From Candidatus Adlerbacteria bacterium (GTDB lineage Bacteria > Patescibacteriota > Minisyncoccia > Phycocordibacterales > SBAW01), in assembly GCA_903840375.1 (NCBI GenBank), contig CAIMFR010000035.1, positions 1 to 27,045 of the forward strand: a DNA stretch of 27,045 nt. Direction: 5' to 3'. This document shows positions 1 through 6,877 of the stretch, piece after piece; the stretch's first letter is position 1; every line of letters starts with the position of its first letter. The notes below the pieces were generated by a model. That model ran no database searches. It was not told the origin of the DNA and saw only the letters and a list, made by a program, of their open reading frames with translations. The translations under genes were made by a program, and so were the position numbers.

Positions 1-87
1 AAATATATGCGCATAGTGCAGCAACAACGCCAACACCAAAAAGCCGGATAGTGCACTATCTACGTGGTAGCGTTTTACTGATTCCAT
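1..87 (-). CDS. N-terminal fragment of an unrecognised membrane protein (runs off left edge)
   Basis: An ATG at 87-85 on the minus strand opens a frame of 29 codons that stays open to base 1. The peptide begins MESVKRYHVDSALSGF and continues into a leucine-rich hydrophobic stretch (residues about 15-25), which looks like the start of a first membrane helix. A perfect TATACT box lies 7 nt upstream of the ATG, the same layout as at many genes in this window; that is the main reason to believe in it. It is divergent from rpsU. The product cannot be identified from this fragment, and the frame could also be fortuitous. Confidence 0.5.
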   Translation of the reverse strand, partial: MESVKRYHVDSALSGFLVLALLLHYAHIF

Positions 88-100
88 ATTTTATAGTATA
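88..100 (-). promoter_or_regulatory. -10 box TATACT, 7 nt before the left-edge gene
   Basis: TATACT occupies 100-95 on the minus strand and is followed by a 7-nt AT-rich spacer and ATG. Transcription would begin at about the start codon, giving a leaderless message. No convincing -35 box is visible. Confidence 0.45.
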
Positions 101-117
101 CCCGCAATTTCATTTGC

Positions 118-147
118 TTGCGTAATAAAGGATACTTATGCTATTAT
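118..147 (+). promoter_or_regulatory. rpsU promoter, extended -10 TGcTATTAT
   Basis: TATTAT at 142-147 is preceded by TGc (139-141), an extended -10. A partial -35, TTGCGT (118-123), lies 18 bp upstream. The predicted transcription start is near 154, four bases before the ATG at 158. This argues for that ATG rather than the one at 149. Confidence 0.45.
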
Positions 148-157
148 CATGCAACAT

Positions 158-415
158 ATGGCAACCAATGCGGAAGTACAGAAAAACGAAGGAGAAACGG
201 CAGTAAACCTGATCCGTCGCTTTACCAAGCGCGTTCAAGGCTCTGGCCTTATTCCTATCATGCGCGCCAACCGCTATCGCGCCCGCACCAAATCCACCAA
301 AGTACGCCACAAGCAGGCACTCAAGGTCCTCAAGCGTCGCGAGGATGTTATGGAGCTTATAAAGCTCGGCAAGATGATCGAACGCGCGCCACGCGGTTTC
401 CACAAGAAGAAATAG
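158..415 (+). CDS. rpsU: Small ribosomal subunit protein bS21
   Basis: A short, highly basic protein of 85 residues. The core, with N-L-I-R-R-F-T-K-R-V-Q-G-S-G followed by a string of Arg/Lys residues and a K-x-R-x-x-V-M-E-L-I segment, matches the bS21 family, which sits at the decoding platform of the 30S subunit and helps initiation. It is a little longer than the 65-70 residues usual in other bacteria because of a short N-terminal extension. The ATG at 149 is an in-frame alternative start, but the -10 box at 142-147 would leave it outside the transcript. It is followed after 6 nt by ybeY, so the two are probably cotranscribed. Confidence 0.85.
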   Translation: MATNAEVQKNEGETAVNLIRRFTKRVQGSGLIPIMRANRYRARTKSTKVRHKQALKVLKRREDVMELIKLGKMIERAPRGFHKKK

Positions 416-421
416 CACTCA

Positions 422-865
422 ATGTCTTTCTCTATCTCCCACCGAACTCGCGGACCTTTGCCGCGAATTCCTTTCAAAAAAATAAAAGATGCCGTGCTCG
501 GAACTGAGTACGATTTGTCTCTTGCGCTCATTCCCGCCGACGAAGCCGCAGCTGTTACTCGTCGCACCAAGCACAAAGACAAGCCGTCGAACACGCTCGC
601 ATTTCCACTGTCGCAGATCTCCGGAGAGATCCTCATTTGCCCTGCGACTGCTCGCGTGCAAGCGCCGGAACATCATATGGATCCGCGCACTTTTGTCACT
701 TTTTTGTTTATCCACTCACTTTTGCACTTACAAGGTCTCGACCATGGTGGTACAATGGAACACGAAGAGCACCGGATCATGCAAATGTTCGGCCTTTGTA
801 CTAATGAGCAACATCGTAACAGGCATAGATATCGGGTCATACCAGGTAAAAGTAGTCATCGCTGA
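422..865 (+). CDS. ybeY: Endoribonuclease YbeY (rRNA maturation)
   Basis: A protein of 147 residues, close to the family length of about 150. The metal-binding signature is clear: His98, His102 and His108 in H-S-L-L-H-L-Q-G-L-D-H. The N-T-L-A-F-P segment (58-63) and G-E-I-L-I (68-72) correspond to the conserved strand region before it. YbeY is a zinc endoribonuclease that takes part in 16S rRNA 3'-end processing and ribosome quality control. It follows rpsU by 6 nt. Its last 20 codons overlap the start of ftsA in another frame by 62 bp, and the resulting C-terminal tail is basic (many His and Arg) and not obviously part of the fold. Confidence 0.88.
   Translation: MSFSISHRTRGPLPRIPFKKIKDAVLGTEYDLSLALIPADEAAAVTRRTKHKDKPSNTLAFPLSQISGEILICPATARVQAPEHHMDPRTFVTFLFIHSLLHLQGLDHGGTMEHEEHRIMQMFGLCTNEQHRNRHRYRVIPGKSSHR
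728..756 (+). promoter_or_regulatory. Candidate ftsA promoter inside ybeY
   Basis: TACAAT at 751-756 is preceded by TGg, and TTACAA at 728-733 lies 17 bp upstream. A transcript from here would have a leader of about 40 nt before the ftsA ATG. The signal lies in the conserved ybeY coding region, so it may be coincidental. Confidence 0.25.
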
Positions 866-1994
866 ACGCGCTGACGACCCACGCCAGTTGCCACACATAC
901 TCGGCACAGGATATGCAGAGAGTCGCGGTCTGAAGCATGGATACGTCATATCAGTACCGGATGTCGCAAGGAGTGTCGCCGCCGCAGTCGCTCAAGCATC
1001 AAAGGCTGCGGGACACAAAGTTGAGCGCGCCTGTATAGGCATCGGCGGCATCGGTCTCGATGAGGCATTTTCTCACGGCGAGGCGGCAGTTGAACGCGGC
1101 GATTCAGAGATAACCGAACGCGATGTTGCGCGTGCTATTGCCGCAAGTGAAAAAGCCGTGCCTCCTGCGGCAATTACCAATAAAAAAATATTACATACTA
1201 TACCGCTTTCTTTCTCCGTAGACGGAGCCCGCATTCTTGGTAAGAATCCGGCAGGAATGAAAGGCTCGCGAGTTTCTGTTGATACTTTTTTGATCACTTG
1301 CCTTGATAGGCATGTTGCAGACATACTCTCCGCAGTTGATGAGGCTGGTATAGAAGTTGAAGACATCGCCGCATCACCTATGGCGGCAAGCTTCGTCTCG
1401 TTGTCAAAGATGCAGAAGCGTGTCGGATGTATCCTTGCTAACATCGGCTCTGAAACAATGTCCACCATAGTGTATGAGGACACAATACCTGTTTCAATAA
1501 AAGTATTCCCGGTCGGCGGCAATGATATTACCAATGACCTCGCGCTCGGCATGCGCATCGCGCTTGAGGAGGCAGAACAGCTCAAGCACGGCGCAGTACT
1601 CGGCGCTCCGTATCCAAAACGCAAGATAGACGATCTCATTTCCAAACGCTTGACCGACATGTTCAAACTCATAGACGCGCACCTTAAGTCCATCAACAAA
1701 GATGAATTGCTTCCTGCCGGAATTGTCATGACAGGCGGCAGTTCTGTTATCCCTTTATCTGCGGATCTTGCAAAATCGATCCTGCGACTTCCGTCTCGCG
1801 CAGCAACGCTTACCGACGGGAGTTCCGACCCAAGCTTGCCGCACGACAGCTCGTGGTCGGTAGCGTACGGACTCACCATTTGGGGCGATTCACAGCGAGG
1901 TGCGACGGAGCCATTCGGCGGAAATGGTGTCAAAGACATGGTAACGGATGCTGCGGGGAATATTTGGAGATGGTTCAAAAAGTTTTTACCCTAA
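804..1994 (+). CDS. ftsA: Cell division protein FtsA
   Basis: An actin-like ATPase of 396 residues that anchors FtsZ to the membrane. The phosphate-1 motif G-I-D-I-G-S-Y-Q-V-K lies near residue 8, and the adenosine-side motif V-M-T-G-G-S-S-V lies in the last third. The C-terminus ends with G-N-I-W-R-W-F-K-K-F-L-P, an amphipathic, aromatic and basic tail typical of the FtsA membrane-targeting helix. The frame is open further upstream, but that part overlaps ybeY and has no FtsA similarity, so the start is placed at the ATG immediately before the conserved motif. No Shine-Dalgarno sequence is visible. It is followed by ftsZ after 60 bp. Confidence 0.9.
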   Translation: MSNIVTGIDIGSYQVKVVIAERADDPRQLPHILGTGYAESRGLKHGYVISVPDVARSVAAAVAQASKAAGHKVERACIGIGGIGLDEAFSHGEAAVERGDSEITERDVARAIAASEKAVPPAAITNKKILHTIPLSFSVDGARILGKNPAGMKGSRVSVDTFLITCLDRHVADILSAVDEAGIEVEDIAASPMAASFVSLSKMQKRVGCILANIGSETMSTIVYEDTIPVSIKVFPVGGNDITNDLALGMRIALEEAEQLKHGAVLGAPYPKRKIDDLISKRLTDMFKLIDAHLKSINKDELLPAGIVMTGGSSVIPLSADLAKSILRLPSRAATLTDGSSDPSLPHDSSWSVAYGLTIWGDSQRGATEPFGGNGVKDMVTDAAGNIWRWFKKFLP

Positions 1995-2020
1995 AAAACA
2001 AAAGCTAAAAGGTGTAAAGT

Positions 2021-2054
2021 TTGCAAAGCAGTAGAGCGGTGATACACTCCTCAT
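2021..2054 (+). promoter_or_regulatory. ftsZ promoter, TTGCAA-N16-TGaTACACT, leaderless
   Basis: The -35 TTGCAA is at 2021-2026, the extended -10 TGaTACACT at 2040-2048, and six bases remain before ATG 2055. The expected transcription start is the A of the start codon. This is one of the best promoters in the window; the rplU promoter uses the same TTGCAA and the same 16-bp spacing. Confidence 0.6.
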
Positions 2055-3320
2055 ATGCCGCAAGTACAACCTGAAATTGAAGCTTTCGCACGGATTCGCG
2101 TTGTCGGCGTCGGCGGCTCCGGCAAGAATGCCGTCAACCACATGATCGAAGGCAAGGTGCACGGTGTCGATTTTATCTCCGTCAACACCGATGCACAGGA
2201 CTTGCATCACTCTCTCGCAAAAAAGAAAATTCACATCGGTAAAAATCTCACACGCGGTCTCGGCGCCGGTATGAACCCGGAGCTCGGCAAGCGCGCAGCC
2301 GAGGAGACAAAGGAAGAGATCCAACAAGCGATCAAAGGCTCCGACATGGTTTTCATCGCGTGCGGAATGGGCGGAGGCACAGGCACAGGCGCCGCGCCTG
2401 TCGTTGCGAAGACCGCGAAAGAACTCGGCGCGCTCACGGTCGCCGTCACCACCAAGCCGTTCACATTTGAAGGACAACAGCGCATGCGTCTCGCGGAGCA
2501 GGGTCTGGAAGAACTACGAAAAGAAGTTGACGCACTCATCGTAATACCGAACGACCGCATCCTCGCAACCGTCGCCAAGGACACCACGCTTAAACAGGCA
2601 CTGGCAACATGTGATGACATTTTAAAACAAGCCGTCGAAGGAATTTCCGATCTCATCACCAACCCGGGCATCATCAACGTCGACTTCGCGGACATTCGCG
2701 CTGTCATGGAAAATGCCGGCTCCGCACTTATGGGCATCGGAACCGCGTCGGGTGAGAATCGCGCGCAAGTCGCCGCAAGAGCTGCCGTATCTTCTCCGCT
2801 TCTCGAGCTTTCCATCAACGGCGCGAAGGGTGTTCTCTTTGCCATCGCCGGAGGAGACGACCTCGGTATGATGGAGGTGCACGAGGCCGCGAAGATAATC
2901 ACCGAATCCGTCGACCCGAATGCTAAAATAATCTTCGGCGCTATAAAAGATGACAAGCTAAAGAAAAATGATGTCCGCGTGACTGTCATCGCGACGGGCT
3001 TCCCTGCCGGAGGCATCGCACCACGCAACACACCTCTGTTCACTTTCAACCGCGATGTGCGCGAGGCTTCAAAAGAGAAAGAGAAAGAAAAGGAACCCGA
3101 AACATCAACCTTCGGCAAGATATTCAACTCGCCGATAGCACCGATCGCAATGGAGGAAAAGCCTGTCACCGTCAAACAGTCATCATCAGTTGTCCACATG
3201 TCGAATCCAGTTGTAACAAAGTCAGTCGATCAAGAATCCAAACCTAAAAAGGAAGATGCCGGTGAAGACGAGGAGTGGGGCGCAGTTCCGATGTTTCTCC
3301 GCAGGCCGAAAATAAAGTAG
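2055..3320 (+). CDS. ftsZ: Cell division protein FtsZ
   Basis: A tubulin-like GTPase of 421 residues that forms the division ring. The N-terminal G-V-G-G-S-G-K-N-A-V-N motif (about 18-28) and the tubulin signature G-G-G-T-G-T-G (106-112) are intact. After the globular domain (to about 320) there is a charged linker with repeated K-E, and the protein ends with W-G-A-V-P-M-F-L-R-R-P, the conserved C-terminal peptide that binds FtsA. It lies directly after ftsA, the usual order, but has its own promoter and no Shine-Dalgarno sequence. Its TAG stop forms the first half of the -10 box of the next gene. Confidence 0.96.
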   Translation: MPQVQPEIEAFARIRVVGVGGSGKNAVNHMIEGKVHGVDFISVNTDAQDLHHSLAKKKIHIGKNLTRGLGAGMNPELGKRAAEETKEEIQQAIKGSDMVFIACGMGGGTGTGAAPVVAKTAKELGALTVAVTTKPFTFEGQQRMRLAEQGLEELRKEVDALIVIPNDRILATVAKDTTLKQALATCDDILKQAVEGISDLITNPGIINVDFADIRAVMENAGSALMGIGTASGENRAQVAARAAVSSPLLELSINGAKGVLFAIAGGDDLGMMEVHEAAKIITESVDPNAKIIFGAIKDDKLKKNDVRVTVIATGFPAGGIAPRNTPLFTFNRDVREASKEKEKEKEPETSTFGKIFNSPIAPIAMEEKPVTVKQSSSVVHMSNPVVTKSVDQESKPKKEDAGEDEEWGAVPMFLRRPKIK

Positions 3321-3323
3321 AAT
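3318..3323 (+). promoter_or_regulatory. -10 box TAGAAT of trxB, includes the ftsZ stop codon
   Basis: TAGAAT starts with the TAG stop of ftsZ (3318-3320) and lies 7 nt before ATG 3331. The predicted message is leaderless or has one leader base. No clear -35 is seen. Confidence 0.4.
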
Positions 3324-3330
3324 AGAAACT

Positions 3331-4251
3331 ATGTACGAACTCGCGATCATTGGCGGCGGTCCCGGCGGTGTTGCGGCTGCCATTTATGCGGCGCGCAAAC
3401 ATCTCGACACCATCATCATCGCAGACCAAGTCGGCGGACAGAGTATAGTGTCTGAAGAAATACAAAATTGGATCGGCACGGAAAAGATATCAGGCGCAGA
3501 CCTAGCCAATTCACTCGACAAACATCTTCGTGCATACGCAGACGATTTCGTCACTCTGCAGATGAACACGCGAGCCACAAAAGTCTCGTCCGTTTCAGGC
3601 GGATTTTCTGTGGAGACAAATAAGGGAACATTTGAAGCGAAGACGGCCCTCATTACCACAGGCGGGGTACGAAGAAAATTAACAGTACCCGGTGCGGATA
3701 CTTACGAGAACAAAGGTATTACCTACTGCGCCTCGTGCGACGGACCGCTTTTCGCGGGACAGGATGTCGCCGTCATCGGAGGCGGCAATGCAGGCTTTGA
3801 AACTGCATTGCAACTTCTAGCATATTGCAAATCGGTCACTATTATAAATAGAGGCAAAGATTTTCGTGCCGACGCAACAACAGTAAAAAAGGTTCTCGCG
3901 TATCCAAATATCAAAGCAGTTATCAACTGCAATATAATCGCCGTGACGGGCAACATGTTCGCGACCGGCGTGACTGTGCAGAGCGCAGAGACAGGAGAAA
4001 CGATCACAATACCGGCTGTAGGTATCTTTGTCGAAATAGGCATGATGCCGGCAACCAATCTAGCGAAAGACATCGTCACACTCAATGATACGGGGAAAAT
4101 AAAAGTTGACGGCAAAACACAGCGAACTTCCCTACCCGGTATCTGGGCCGCGGGCGACTGCTCCGACGCACTTTACCACCAGAACAACATAGCAGTAGGT
4201 GATGCTATCAAAGCACTCGAGGATATCTATCTGTACATCAAGGCAAATTAA
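3331..4251 (+). CDS. trxB: Thioredoxin reductase-like FAD/NAD(P)H disulfide oxidoreductase
   Basis: A protein of 306 residues, the length of low-molecular-weight thioredoxin reductases. It has the FAD-binding G-G-G-P-G-G (8-13), the redox-active C-A-S-C-D-G (Cys133, Cys136), the NAD(P)H-binding G-G-G-N-A-G (150-155) and the second FAD motif A-A-G-D-C-S-D near residue 275. It should transfer electrons from NADPH to thioredoxin or a related small redox protein. The C-D-G-P-L-F segment after the second Cys also resembles the reductase part of AhpF, so the partner need not be a classical thioredoxin. The DsbA-like protein at 17079 is another thiol-redox gene in the window. Confidence 0.88.
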   Translation: MYELAIIGGGPGGVAAAIYAARKHLDTIIIADQVGGQSIVSEEIQNWIGTEKISGADLANSLDKHLRAYADDFVTLQMNTRATKVSSVSGGFSVETNKGTFEAKTALITTGGVRRKLTVPGADTYENKGITYCASCDGPLFAGQDVAVIGGGNAGFETALQLLAYCKSVTIINRGKDFRADATTVKKVLAYPNIKAVINCNIIAVTGNMFATGVTVQSAETGETITIPAVGIFVEIGMMPATNLAKDIVTLNDTGKIKVDGKTQRTSLPGIWAAGDCSDALYHQNNIAVGDAIKALEDIYLYIKAN

Positions 4252-4273
4252 GAAAAAGTTTTACATAAAAAAA

Positions 4274-4311
4274 AGCCTTTCGCTCCGTCGTCGTAGACAG
4301 AATGAAAGGCT
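4274..4311 (-). terminator. Rho-independent terminator of the Nudix gene
   Basis: Arms AGCCTTTC (4274-4281) and GAAAGGCT (4304-4311) form an 8-bp stem. On the minus strand the stem is followed by a run of eight T, so it terminates the leftward Nudix transcript. It may also help stop rightward trxB transcription, though the T tract on that side is poor. Confidence 0.7.
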
Positions 4312-4318
4312 ATCATTG

Positions 4319-4825
4319 TTAAGCGAGTCCGCTCTCCGAAACCAGTTGTTGAACTGCCGACCTTACCATATAGAGTTTCTCTTTGTGAGACGGCAGGAAC
4401 TGCATTCCGTACAATTCCCTGAACGGGATGACGCATACTTCCTCACCTTCGTCCCCGACCCTTTTAAGACCGCGCTCGGGCATGTCCACGATGACACATC
4501 CGTAGAGATAGAAGATATGGTCACCCGTTTCCTCAAATGTCCGAAGGAGACGGAGTGAATCACAGACTACATTGCGATTGAACACTTCTTCATACAACTC
4601 GCGTTGAGCTGCATCTTCCGGAGATTCTCCCAATTCTACTCGCCCGCCAGGTAGTGCATAGTAGACAGGTTGAGATACGCCATCACGACCACGACCCCTG
4701 TTGTGGTTTTTGACGCACACCACGCCTTGCCTCGTGATAGCAAGGACCTTCGAGGTCTCCGACGGCATGAACGCCGCCGCAGCTGCAACCTGAGTAGAAG
4801 GTTCAGGCTTGAAATGTTTTGACAT
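4319..4825 (-). CDS. Nudix (MutT-like) hydrolase
   Basis: A protein of 168 residues with a full Nudix box G-x5-E-x7-R-E-L-x-E-E (G-R-V-E-L-G-E followed seven residues later by R-E-L-Y-E-E), which binds the metal ions and hydrolyses nucleoside diphosphates linked to another moiety. The usual Gly after the last E-E-x is replaced (E-E-V-F-N). The first 25 residues are alanine-rich and outside the fold. The substrate cannot be predicted. It has its own promoter, a real leader with a strong Shine-Dalgarno sequence and its own terminator, so it appears to be a single-gene unit. Confidence 0.85.
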   Translation of the reverse strand: MSKHFKPEPSTQVAAAAAFMPSETSKVLAITRQGVVCVKNHNRGRGRDGVSQPVYYALPGGRVELGESPEDAAQRELYEEVFNRNVVCDSLRLLRTFEETGDHIFYLYGCVIVDMPERGLKRVGDEGEEVCVIPFRELYGMQFLPSHKEKLYMVRSAVQQLVSESGLA

Positions 4826-4831
4826 TTTTCT

Positions 4832-4904
4832 CTCCTCAGAGAACTGTTATCGGCGCAAAGACGCCACTGAATGATAGATTATCACCCATTTATGCAAATG
4901 TCAA
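4832..4904 (-). promoter_or_regulatory. Promoter and Shine-Dalgarno of the Nudix gene
   Basis: On the minus strand TTGACA (4904-4899) and GATAAT (4883-4878) are separated by 15 bp. The predicted start near 4871 gives a leader of about 45 nt that contains GAGGAG (4837-4832) six bases before the ATG. The perfect -35 and the ribosome binding site contrast with the leaderless genes nearby. Confidence 0.5.
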
Positions 4905-4916
4905 ATGCAAAACTTC

Positions 4917-5513
4917 CTATGCCGAAACGTAGAACACGAGGCTTGCTATAGCAAAAGCTATCGCCAAATAAAGCGTATACATTGCTATAACAAGGAACGT
5001 CGGAATACCGGAAAGGATGTACACAAACAAAGACATCAGCGCTACCGATTGCATGATCATTTTCACTTTCCCCACGCGATTCGCCTCGACCTGCGCACTC
5101 CTCCCTGATGCAATATACAAAAGTGACCTCGCGACGATGCATAACTCGATGAACACCATCACCCAAACGACGAGTGTGTTGACATAGTTTGCCATCAAAA
5201 CGATGAGTACTGTGCCTATCAAAAGTTTGTCTGCAAAAGGGTCGGCTATCTTGCCCCATTGCGTTATCTGGTTACGCGTACGTGCCATCGCTCCGTCTAT
5301 CGCGTCGGTCAGAGCCGCGAACGCAAACAGCAACATGCCGTAAAAATACAAGTGATGCCACAAAAGTAGCACGAGCGGCGGGACGCAGAGAAACCGCACT
5401 ATCGTAACATGGTTTGGCTTCACTGAATGTGGAATCACATGAAGAATGGTCGCAGCAAGCAGCCGGTCTGTGATAGTGATACGCGAGCCTGTTCCCTGTT
5501 CAACAGTTCCCAC
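4917..5513 (-). CDS. CDP-alcohol phosphatidyltransferase (PgsA-like)
   Basis: An integral membrane enzyme of 198 residues. The full CDP-alcohol phosphatidyltransferase signature D-x2-D-G-x2-A-R-x8-G-x3-D-x3-D is present with Asp70, Asp73, Asp91 and Asp95, followed by several hydrophobic helices. The family moves a phosphatidyl group from CDP-diacylglycerol to an alcohol; glycerol-3-phosphate (PgsA) is most likely from size and the D-P-F-A-D-K segment, but the alcohol is not proven. The start is GTG, placed by the -10 box 7 nt upstream. It is divergent from the small membrane protein gene at 5588. Confidence 0.85.
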   Translation of the reverse strand: MGTVEQGTGSRITITDRLLAATILHVIPHSVKPNHVTIVRFLCVPPLVLLLWHHLYFYGMLLFAFAALTDAIDGAMARTRNQITQWGKIADPFADKLLIGTVLIVLMANYVNTLVVWVMVFIELCIVARSLLYIASGRSAQVEANRVGKVKMIMQSVALMSLFVYILSGIPTFLVIAMYTLYLAIAFAIASLVFYVSA

Positions 5514-5520
5514 AAAATAT

Positions 5521-5529
5521 AGTGTAGCA
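5521..5529 (-). promoter_or_regulatory. Extended -10 TGcTACACT of the phosphatidyltransferase gene
   Basis: On the minus strand TGc (5529-5527) and TACACT (5526-5521) stand 7 nt before the GTG start at 5513. A leaderless message is predicted. The same hexamer serves ftsZ. Confidence 0.5.
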
Positions 5530-5548
5530 CTATTTCACACCCCAGCTA

Positions 5549-5576
5549 TTGCATGTGATTTCCCTTGTTGTAAACT
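5549..5576 (+). promoter_or_regulatory. Promoter TTGCAT-N16-TAAACT
   Basis: TTGCAT at 5549-5554 and TAAACT at 5571-5576 are 16 bp apart. Transcription should begin near 5583, which excludes the ATG at 5579 and favours ATG 5588 with a leader of about five bases. Confidence 0.45.
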
Positions 5577-5587
5577 AGATGATACAC

Positions 5588-5998
5588 ATGACTCCTGATA
5601 TGTATCTGAAGGTGACTTTCGTTCTTGCGCTTGCCGGTACACTCTTTTCCGGTTACTTGAGTGCAGTAAAATATTTCAGCGGGACCTGTGCACTCAACGA
5701 ATCATGTCCGTACTTCTTCGGATACCCGGCATGCTGGTATGGTTTTTCGATATTCCTGTTAATGCTCGCGCCACTCACGATGTCGTTGATAAAGAACAGT
5801 ATCATCGCACCGAATACATTGGTGCTATATATGCTCATCGTATCGCTGGTTGGTATTTTATTCGCGGGCAGACTCGTCGCTATCGAGGTGATATCGTGGC
5901 TGCATTCGCATCGGGCATTTATGCTCATCCTTCCGTCATGCGTGTACGGGTTCGCCTTCTTTTTAGTTCTATTTATTATTTCGTTATTAGCTCTTTAA
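5588..5998 (+). CDS. Four-helix membrane protein with paired P-x-C-x-Y-G-F motifs
   Basis: A protein of 136 residues with four hydrophobic segments (about residues 7-25, 47-66, 75-97 and 111-136). It has T-C-A-L-N-E-S-C-P-Y-F after helix 1, then G-Y-P-A-C-W-Y-G-F entering helix 2, and L-P-S-C-V-Y-G-F in helix 4. The layout of an outer Cys pair plus G-x-P before a helix recalls vitamin K epoxide reductase (VKOR) proteins, but the C-x-x-C active site of VKOR in the last helix is not present, so that assignment is doubtful. I do not recognise the family with certainty. An upstream in-frame ATG at 5579 would add three residues. It is followed by a DUF5652 gene after 4 nt and is probably cotranscribed with it. 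Confidence 0.75.
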   Translation: MTPDMYLKVTFVLALAGTLFSGYLSAVKYFSGTCALNESCPYFFGYPACWYGFSIFLLMLAPLTMSLIKNSIIAPNTLVLYMLIVSLVGILFAGRLVAIEVISWLHSHRAFMLILPSCVYGFAFFLVLFIISLLAL

Positions 5999-6002
5999 AA
6001 AT

Positions 6003-6266
6003 ATGTACACATACATGTTCGGTCATTGGTACGGTTCCGGCATAACAGACGGCCATTCCTTTGGGCTTGGCATGCTTCTATTCGCAGCATTACTCATATG
6101 GAGTGTCGCCTGGAAGGGACTCGCTCTGTGGCATGCTGCGCGCGACGGTCGTAAGGTTTGGTTCGTAGTGTTGCTCCTGGTCAACACAGTCGGTCTCTTG
6201 GATATTATATATATCTACTTCGTCGGAAAGCACAAACTCGGTCGACAGCACAACCACAAAAAATAG
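6003..6266 (+). CDS. DUF5652 family small membrane protein
   Basis: A protein of 87 residues with two hydrophobic segments (about 21-42 and 52-74). The W-K-G-x-A-L-W-x-A-A-R-x-G-x-K-x-W-F segment followed by L-L-x-N-T-x-G-L-L-D-I-I-Y-I-Y is typical of DUF5652, a family I know mainly from CPR genomes. Function is unknown. The C-terminus is basic and His-rich and should be cytoplasmic. The start lies 4 nt after the preceding stop. An in-frame ATG at 6015 is an alternative. Confidence 0.8.
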   Translation: MYTYMFGHWYGSGITDGHSFGLGMLLFAALLIWSVAWKGLALWHAARDGRKVWFVVLLLVNTVGLLDIIYIYFVGKHKLGRQHNHKK

Positions 6267-6307
6267 AGATACCTCCTGTGCGCTTAGGTAGTAAAAAAGT
6301 TCTCGAC

Positions 6308-6334
6308 ACACCTCGGTGCAAAACGTCGGGGTGT
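6308..6334. terminator. Shared terminator between convergent genes
   Basis: Arms ACACCTCG (6308-6315) and CGGGGTGT (6327-6334) pair over 8 bp with one G-U. Rightward the stem is followed by TGTTATTTTC; leftward a run of six T comes about eight bases after it. It sits between the DUF5652 gene and the PAP2 gene, whose stop is two bases away. Confidence 0.65.
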
Positions 6335-6336
6335 TG

Positions 6337-6798
6337 TTATTTTCTAAACCAACGACCAAGAAATCGGTAGGTTATATAGACAACGACAGGTGCGATAAGT
6401 GCGCCACCTACAATATCCACGACATGATGCACACCGGCTAACACACGCGAAATTCCGATTATGATCGCAATGACGTACAGCGCAATACCGAATCTTCGGT
6501 TAAAGATGAACATGACAGACGCCATCGTCGCGGCAAACAATGTATGGTCAGACGGAAAACCATTGTCCGAAACGTGCTGCACAAGCGGCACAATATGATC
6601 TGATACGAATGGTCGCGGATTGTTGTAAAACATACCTGCCACCTTCCCAACTGCATAGGCTAATGGAAAAGATACGACCGAAATGAGCGCCAGCCATCGC
6701 CGACGAATACGAGGCGACAAAAAGAAATAAACAATCAACACAATAGCGGGTAAAGCAATAAGATATTCCGCGCCGAAGATGATGAGTATATTTGCCAT
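6337..6798 (-). CDS. PAP2 family phosphatase (undecaprenyl-diphosphatase-like)
   Basis: A membrane protein of 153 residues with the three phosphatase motifs of the PAP2 family: Lys52 followed by N-P-R-P-F (60-64), F-P-S-D-H (81-85) and S-R-x5-H-H-x2-D (117-128). Such enzymes remove phosphate from lipid phosphates on the outer face of the membrane, for example recycling undecaprenyl pyrophosphate for cell wall synthesis or making diacylglycerol. The spacing of the first motif (K-x9-R-P) differs from the classical K-x6-R-P. The substrate is inferred from size only. It is divergent from dedA. Confidence 0.85.
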   Translation of the reverse strand: MANILIIFGAEYLIALPAIVLIVYFFLSPRIRRRWLALISVVSFPLAYAVGKVAGMFYNNPRPFVSDHIVPLVQHVSDNGFPSDHTLFAATMASVMFIFNRRFGIALYVIAIIIGISRVLAGVHHVVDIVGGALIAPVVVYITYRFLGRWFRK

Positions 6799-6804
6799 GT
6801 GGAA

Positions 6805-6813
6805 AGTATAGCA
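6805..6813 (-). promoter_or_regulatory. Extended -10 TGcTATACT of the PAP2 gene
   Basis: On the minus strand TGc (6813-6811) and TATACT (6810-6805) are followed by six bases and ATG 6798. A leaderless message is predicted. Confidence 0.55.
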
Positions 6814-6862
6814 CGCAGAGCTCTTATCCCCAGAATCTGCAAGCTCTGTCAGATATATTTAT

Positions 6863-6871
6863 TGTTATACT
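6863..6871 (+). promoter_or_regulatory. Extended -10 TGtTATACT of dedA
   Basis: TGt (6863-6865) and TATACT (6866-6871) are followed by six bases and the GTG start at 6878. An in-frame stop at 6875 excludes any earlier start, so the start and the promoter support each other. Confidence 0.55.
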
Positions 6872-6877
6872 GTGTGA

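Noticed and set aside
489..803. N-terminal extension of ftsA
   Set aside because: In frame and open, but it overlaps nearly all of ybeY and has no FtsA similarity; the family starts just before the G-I-D-I-G motif.
1073..1978. Leftward frame of 301 codons opposite ftsA
   Set aside because: Antisense shadow with Ser-rich composition and no recognisable domain.
2231..3199. Long leftward frame (322 codons) opposite ftsZ
   Set aside because: Antisense shadow of a strongly conserved gene; the translation is low-complexity Ser/Ala/Pro/Thr without motifs.
5588..5998. Firm VKOR assignment
   Set aside because: The redox C-x-x-C of VKOR is not present in the last helix, so only a loose resemblance is claimed.
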